Source: Isotricha intestinalis (taxonomy: Eukaryota; Ciliophora; Litostomatea; Vestibuliferida; Isotrichidae). From it: 19,563 nt of DNA. The position numbers and the translations under genes were made by a program. Positions 16,130 to 19,563 of this stretch are shown here, piece after piece. Where the stretch lies: the NCBI GenBank assembly GCA_023807065.1, contig JAJJLU010000766.1, positions 1 to 19,563 on the forward strand. The letters are read 5' to 3'. The stretch's first letter is position 1. The number at the start of each line of letters is the position of its first letter. Under the pieces are notes generated by a model, which saw only the letters and a program-made list of their open reading frames with translations, was not told where the DNA came from and did not search any database.

Positions 16130-18832
16130 TTAATTGATTCCTCCATCAAGGGAATATTTAGCCATATCAGAAGCAGGATCATTATATTTATTAATTCTCA
16201 AAACAACAAGAATTCCACTACAAAGAACAATTAAAAACAATAAAATTAAAGTATTCATAACAGAAGCACTAATGGCACTTTCATCTGCATATTCTTCAGG
16301 ATCACCTTCTTCTTCTTCGTCGAATTCATCAGAATCATCATAACCAGGATCTTCTCCTTCTTCAATTTTATAGTCTAAAATAATATTTTCATCAACAGAA
16401 ATAACAGTATAAAATTCTTCATCAGCAACCATACTCCAAACTCTAAATAAATTTCCAAATTGAAATGTTAAAACTCTTTTCTCATCTTCATGTAAATAAA
16501 AACATGAACCTCCTCTTGGATGAATATATACTGAACTATAATCATTATAAATACAGACTAAAGCACTTCTATCACTTTTATTATTTAAAGTAAATGTTTG
16601 AACCATTAATCTATTTGTGAAGGGAAATACTAAAACTTTATTTTCTGGGATTTGATTTAAAGTTACTGCCTCTTCATATCTATCATATTCATCTTCTTCA
16701 AGATCCATTTTGAAAAATACTAAATTTTTTCCTTTTATATCAGAAAATTCTAAAGATTCTTGTTCAGTTAATGTAGCACCTAAAAATGTCTTTGGATTTT
16801 TTAAATCTATATAAAATTCTCTCTCTTGGAATGTGAAAGTAAAACTTTGAACATATTGACTGTGATCTCTAAGTAATTCTAATTCAAAATCAAATTTTCT
16901 TGCAACCATTTCCAATGCTCTTTCATCATATGGTTTTTTCTTTGAATCTAAATAAACGGGATAAAAGTTACCAGTATCTGCTGTAAAAGTATCAGTTGAA
17001 TCAAAGTAAATTAAATGAACATTTGATGGTGTATTACATGTCATTTTTACAAAAAATTCTTCATTAGCATCATATATTATTAAATCATCATAAACATATT
17101 TATTTAAAAATAATGCATCTATTTCATTATTATATTCATATACATTTCCAAAGAAAATTTGTGAATCTCCATATACTTTTCTAAAGAATAGATATGTTTT
17201 ATCTTCTTCACTTCTATATGGATTTTCTTCAGAAATCATTAAATAAGTTTTTGAACAATCATCTAAAGAAAATAATCTTCCATATGAATCAAATTTATTT
17301 GAAAATAATACAACATCATTGAAAAATTTATATTTAAATTCACAATATGTCTCTTCTTCATTAATAACTAATAAAATTTCATTTGGTAAAATTTTTTTAT
17401 CAAAAATATAAAATTGTGTTTTATATATAGTCAAATATTCTAAAATACTCTCATCTGTTTCTTCTTTTTCAAAATCAACAAAAGAAATAGCATTTAAAGA
17501 ACTGGTTGAAATAATTAGAATATCATTATTATCTTCAAAATTTGAAGGACTAACAAATAATAAGGTTTCACCTTCTAATTGATATTCCCCATAAGAAACA
17601 GCATCTTTTAAAATTTTTAACATATAGAAAATTTCAATAGTATCCCAAGCATTCAAAGGATAATTTCCAAATTCAATAGCAAATCCCATTATTTTTTTAC
17701 TTTTATCATTTCTTGGAACTTTAATATAAACATCTCCTCCAACAAAAGTATAATAATTTTCTTTTAATTTAGAAAAATCAGATTTAGAAAAATCCTCAGC
17801 AACAGAACTTGGACTATTTTTATTATAAAATGCATAAGAATATTTTTTAATTTTGTCTCCTACTGAATTTCCACGAATAATAATATTTTCACCTTGATGA
17901 TCTGAAACATCTACAAAATAATATAGTGTTTGATTAACTAAAACAGGAAATTCTTGTGAGAAACCCTCTTCAAAATCAATTACTATAGGAGTATCATATT
18001 GTGAAAATGAAAAAGCAACATCAAAATAATAACCATGACTTGAAGTTCTAACCCGATCTAAAGTTAATATAACATAATAATCTTTATTTCTTTGCAATTG
18101 AATAGAATCAGAAAATTGGTTTTCCTTCATATTATATTCTTTTTTTAAATCTTCAAAATCAGGATCTTGATAAATTTGAATAGTGCAATTAGGGTCATTT
18201 GTAAGTGATTGGAATTGTAAATACATATATCTTGTTTCTTCATAAGCAACAAGATGGAAATAATAAACTTTTGGTTCTTCATTATAATAAGTATATCTGA
18301 AAATATTATAAACTTCATATAATTCATTATTAAAATTTATAGTGATATAAGTTCTAAAGTTTTCTACTTCAGGAGCACAGAAAACAATATAAATATCGCT
18401 TTCTTCATTTAAAAAATCTCCTTCGGTAATAATAACTTGATCTAAATTATATAATTCTGTTTCATAAATTGCATCTTTATAAGTTTTAGTCCTTGGATCA
18501 TAATAAATATCCTCTAGATCAGTATAAATATACATTTGAACATCTGAAAAAATTCTAGTATATAAATCAATAATTAAAACAGATTCTTCTTTTGGACTAT
18601 TTATTGGGTATATATGATAATGGAAAACTTTTGAAATTGAACTTCTTTGTGTTCCAATTCTTACTGAACGTCTTTGATATGTTTCAATTGGAACTACTTC
18701 ATCTTCATAATATTCTTCTTCTTCTTCTTCACCTTCTTCTTGTAATTGTCTGAATGATTCTTTAAATGATAGTTTTGAAAAAATAACAAAAAAGAGAAGA
18801 AGGAAAATTAAGGTTTTTAAGGGAGATTTCAT
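16130..18832 (-). CDS. Type I membrane protein with a large extracellular domain, family unknown
   Basis: The 900-residue product starts with a clear signal peptide (residues 1 to about 24; MKSPLKTLIFLLLFFVIFSK), followed by an acidic stretch (about 32-46, mostly Glu/Tyr/Asp). The ectodomain, about 50-820, is Tyr/Phe/Asp/Glu-rich with alternating hydrophobic residues typical of repeated beta-sandwich domains, and has only about seven scattered Cys. A second acidic stalk (about 824-852) precedes one membrane helix (about 858-878, VMNTLILLFLIVLCSGILVVL) and a short cytosolic tail ending SDMAKYSLDGGIN. It should sit in the plasma or another secretory-pathway membrane with the bulk outside. No enzyme motif is recognised. 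The gene is intronless as read, ends in TAA, and is visibly less A/T-rich than its surroundings, which suggests constraint or strong expression. Ciliate-specific surface or secretory proteins of this layout are common; I cannot name one. Confidence 0.75.
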   Translation of the reverse strand: MKSPLKTLIFLLLFFVIFSKLSFKESFRQLQEEGEEEEEEYYEDEVVPIETYQRRSVRIGTQRSSISKVFHYHIYPINSPKEESVLIIDLYTRIFSDVQMYIYTDLEDIYYDPRTKTYKDAIYETELYNLDQVIITEGDFLNEESDIYIVFCAPEVENFRTYITINFNNELYEVYNIFRYTYYNEEPKVYYFHLVAYEETRYMYLQFQSLTNDPNCTIQIYQDPDFEDLKKEYNMKENQFSDSIQLQRNKDYYVILTLDRVRTSSHGYYFDVAFSFSQYDTPIVIDFEEGFSQEFPVLVNQTLYYFVDVSDHQGENIIIRGNSVGDKIKKYSYAFYNKNSPSSVAEDFSKSDFSKLKENYYTFVGGDVYIKVPRNDKSKKIMGFAIEFGNYPLNAWDTIEIFYMLKILKDAVSYGEYQLEGETLLFVSPSNFEDNNDILIISTSSLNAISFVDFEKEETDESILEYLTIYKTQFYIFDKKILPNEILLVINEEETYCEFKYKFFNDVVLFSNKFDSYGRLFSLDDCSKTYLMISEENPYRSEEDKTYLFFRKVYGDSQIFFGNVYEYNNEIDALFLNKYVYDDLIIYDANEEFFVKMTCNTPSNVHLIYFDSTDTFTADTGNFYPVYLDSKKKPYDERALEMVARKFDFELELLRDHSQYVQSFTFTFQEREFYIDLKNPKTFLGATLTEQESLEFSDIKGKNLVFFKMDLEEDEYDRYEEAVTLNQIPENKVLVFPFTNRLMVQTFTLNNKSDRSALVCIYNDYSSVYIHPRGGSCFYLHEDEKRVLTFQFGNLFRVWSMVADEEFYTVISVDENIILDYKIEEGEDPGYDDSDEFDEEEEGDPEEYADESAISASVMNTLILLFLIVLCSGILVVLRINKYNDPASDMAKYSLDGGIN

Positions 18833-18979
18833 TTTGGACTTATTTTTTATATTTTATTTTTTGGATGGATTTATATTTGTAAAATAATAATAATTATTTA
18901 TTGTTATTTTTTAAAGTATTTTTTTATTTTTTTAATTGATTTTTTTTTAGTTTTATATGTAAAATGATTTATGTATGAT

Positions 18980-19078
18980 TTAATATATGTTCTTATTTGA
19001 ACAACGTCCTACTCTCAATAAATACGAACAATAGCATCCAGTACTGATGATTGCCCAAAACAAGGGATTATTGTCCAT
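18980..19078 (-). pseudogene. 32-codon coding-like fragment in a GC-richer island
   Basis: A minus-strand frame runs from ATG (19078) to TAA (18980-18982). Its residues include MDNNPLFWAIISTGCYC and YLLRVGRC, which is unlike chance translation of A/T-rich DNA. The bases 19001-19076 contain 30 G/C out of 76, well above the flanks. The pattern NP-x-FWA-x-I-x-TG-x-x-C recalls the start of a membrane helix in V-ATPase proteolipid subunits (c''), but the Gly-rich continuation is absent, so this is a weak resemblance. It may be a relic, a first exon with an unseen intron, or a noncoding RNA that happens to be open. Confidence 0.25.
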
Positions 19079-19264
19079 AAACTTATTTTTTATAAATTAA
19101 CCAATTCAAAGGAAATTTTTAAGAGATAGAAATTTAGTTAATTGAAAATAAATTTTTTTTGATTAAAAATAAAGCAAAAAGCTAAAAGAAATAGAAAATG
19201 AATTTTGATAAAAAAAATTAATCTCAATCATAATAAGAAAATCACTCATCAAAACAAAAAAACC

Positions 19265-19293
19265 ATACTTATAATTAATTGAATTATAAGTAT
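19265..19293. repeat. Perfect 12-bp inverted repeat with 5-nt loop
   Basis: ATACTTATAATT (19265-19276) is the exact reverse complement of AATTATAAGTAT (19282-19293), separated by AATTG. It could form a stable A/T hairpin. It is not followed by a T-run typical of an intrinsic terminator, and no adjacent gene explains it. Confidence 0.6.
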
Positions 19294-19437
19294 TTTAAAA
19301 TAATATCATACTATTTATATAAATAATTAATAATAATATTTCTATGAATGGTTATTGAAACAATGAATTTCATTTATTGATACTTGTTTTTCTTGATTAA
19401 TAATATTTGATAATATTATGGTTTTCATCATGATAAT

Positions 19438-19518
19438 TTAAATATTAAAAGACATATTTCTATCCCTTTTTGTTGTCAAAATTTCACCTTCGAAGGTCAA
19501 CTTTTCAAAAATACACAT
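19438..19518 (-). pseudogene. Short coding-like fragment at the window edge
   Basis: The minus-strand frame from ATG at 19518 to TAA at 19438-19440 gives 26 residues beginning MCIFEKLTFEGEILTTKRD; after the TAA the same frame is open for another 32 codons. The start vaguely recalls the N-terminus of nucleoredoxin-like proteins (xFxKLxGxxILTK), which would be notable given the relic at 10984-11410, but this is too short to assign. The gene, if any, is broken or continues by splicing. Confidence 0.2.
19486..19497. promoter_or_regulatory. 12-bp perfect palindrome ACCTTCGAAGGT
   Basis: This palindrome has six G/C bases in a region that is otherwise nearly all A/T. Its symmetry and composition suit a binding site for a dimeric DNA-binding protein. 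It also overlaps the coding-like fragment on the minus strand, so it might instead be a coincidence of codons. Confidence 0.3.
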
Positions 19519-19563
19519 TTTCACTTTCTTAATTTAGTAATCAAAGGAAATTATTTATTTTCA

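Larger units (their letters stand above)
18833..19563. other. Upstream flank of the membrane-protein gene, with several small signals
   Basis: These 731 bases lie 5' of the minus-strand membrane-protein gene and run to the window edge. They hold a GC-richer island (19001-19076) within a 32-codon minus-strand frame, a 12-bp-stem hairpin (19265-19293), a 12-bp palindrome (19486-19497), and a coding-like minus-strand fragment (19438-19518). The remainder is A/T-rich without recognisable content. Confidence 0.4.

Noticed and set aside
16134..16343. 69-codon plus-strand frame antisense to the membrane-protein gene
   Set aside because: It is a mirror of the conserved C-terminal part of the 900-residue protein; its Ser run is the antisense of the Glu-rich stalk.
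19001..19076. 5S rRNA fragment on the minus strand (CAGTACTGGATG resembles the CAGTACTTGGATGG element)
   Set aside because: Only about 12 bases agree; the rest of the 5S sequence and its closing stem are absent, so it is not a 5S gene.
1..19563. CRISPR arrays, insertion sequences, tRNA or rRNA genes
   Set aside because: No regularly spaced repeats, no transposase or terminal-repeat structure, and no cloverleaf-like or conserved rRNA sequence was seen on either strand.

Overview
The window reads as gene-dense, extremely AT-rich nuclear DNA from a protist, most likely a ciliate macronuclear chromosome end. The evidence is a C-rich telomere-like array at the left edge, very short introns (26 and 37 nt), short gaps between several genes, Asn/Lys/Ile-rich proteins, and a first gene that resembles the ciliary scaffold CPLANE1. 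All seven confident genes stop with TAA. None contains TAG or TGA in frame and all their Trp codons are TGG, so the standard code (or a TAA-only variant of it) fits, and the Tetrahymena-type code does not. I cannot name the species.

Layout, left to right. 1-42: telomere-like repeats. 259-5610 (+): large CPLANE1-like protein. 5678-7612 (+), 67 bp further on: a DUSP plus ubiquitin-like plus MYND protein without a protease core. 7613-8205: gap between convergent genes, holding a 42-bp near-perfect palindrome. 8206-9180 (-): TRAF-type zinc finger and ankyrin protein. 9181-9945: gap between divergent genes, with coding-like debris on the minus strand. 9946-10470 (+): small single-pass membrane protein. 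10471-11490: gap holding what looks like a decayed thioredoxin/nucleoredoxin-like gene and a second coding relic on the minus strand. 11491-13164 (+): three-exon coiled-coil gene built as A-B-A'-B', with both introns at the A/B joints. 13165-14211: gap with ambiguous coding-like sequence. 14212-15135 (+): basic Asn/Lys-rich protein of unknown role. 15546-15761 (+): doubtful small ORF. 16130-18832 (-): 900-residue type I membrane protein. 18833-19563: upstream flank with a GC-richer micro-ORF, a hairpin, a 12-bp palindrome and another short coding-like piece.

I see no operon-like or pathway logic linking the genes. They look like independent eukaryotic loci; one is certainly ciliary if the CPLANE1 call holds. 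The best observations are the A-B-A'-B' gene with intron-marked joints, the minus-strand relics hidden in the gaps (especially the thioredoxin-like one), the 42-bp palindrome between convergent genes, and the protease-less DUSP/UBL/MYND architecture. I did not find a convincing new defence, mobile or biosynthetic system.
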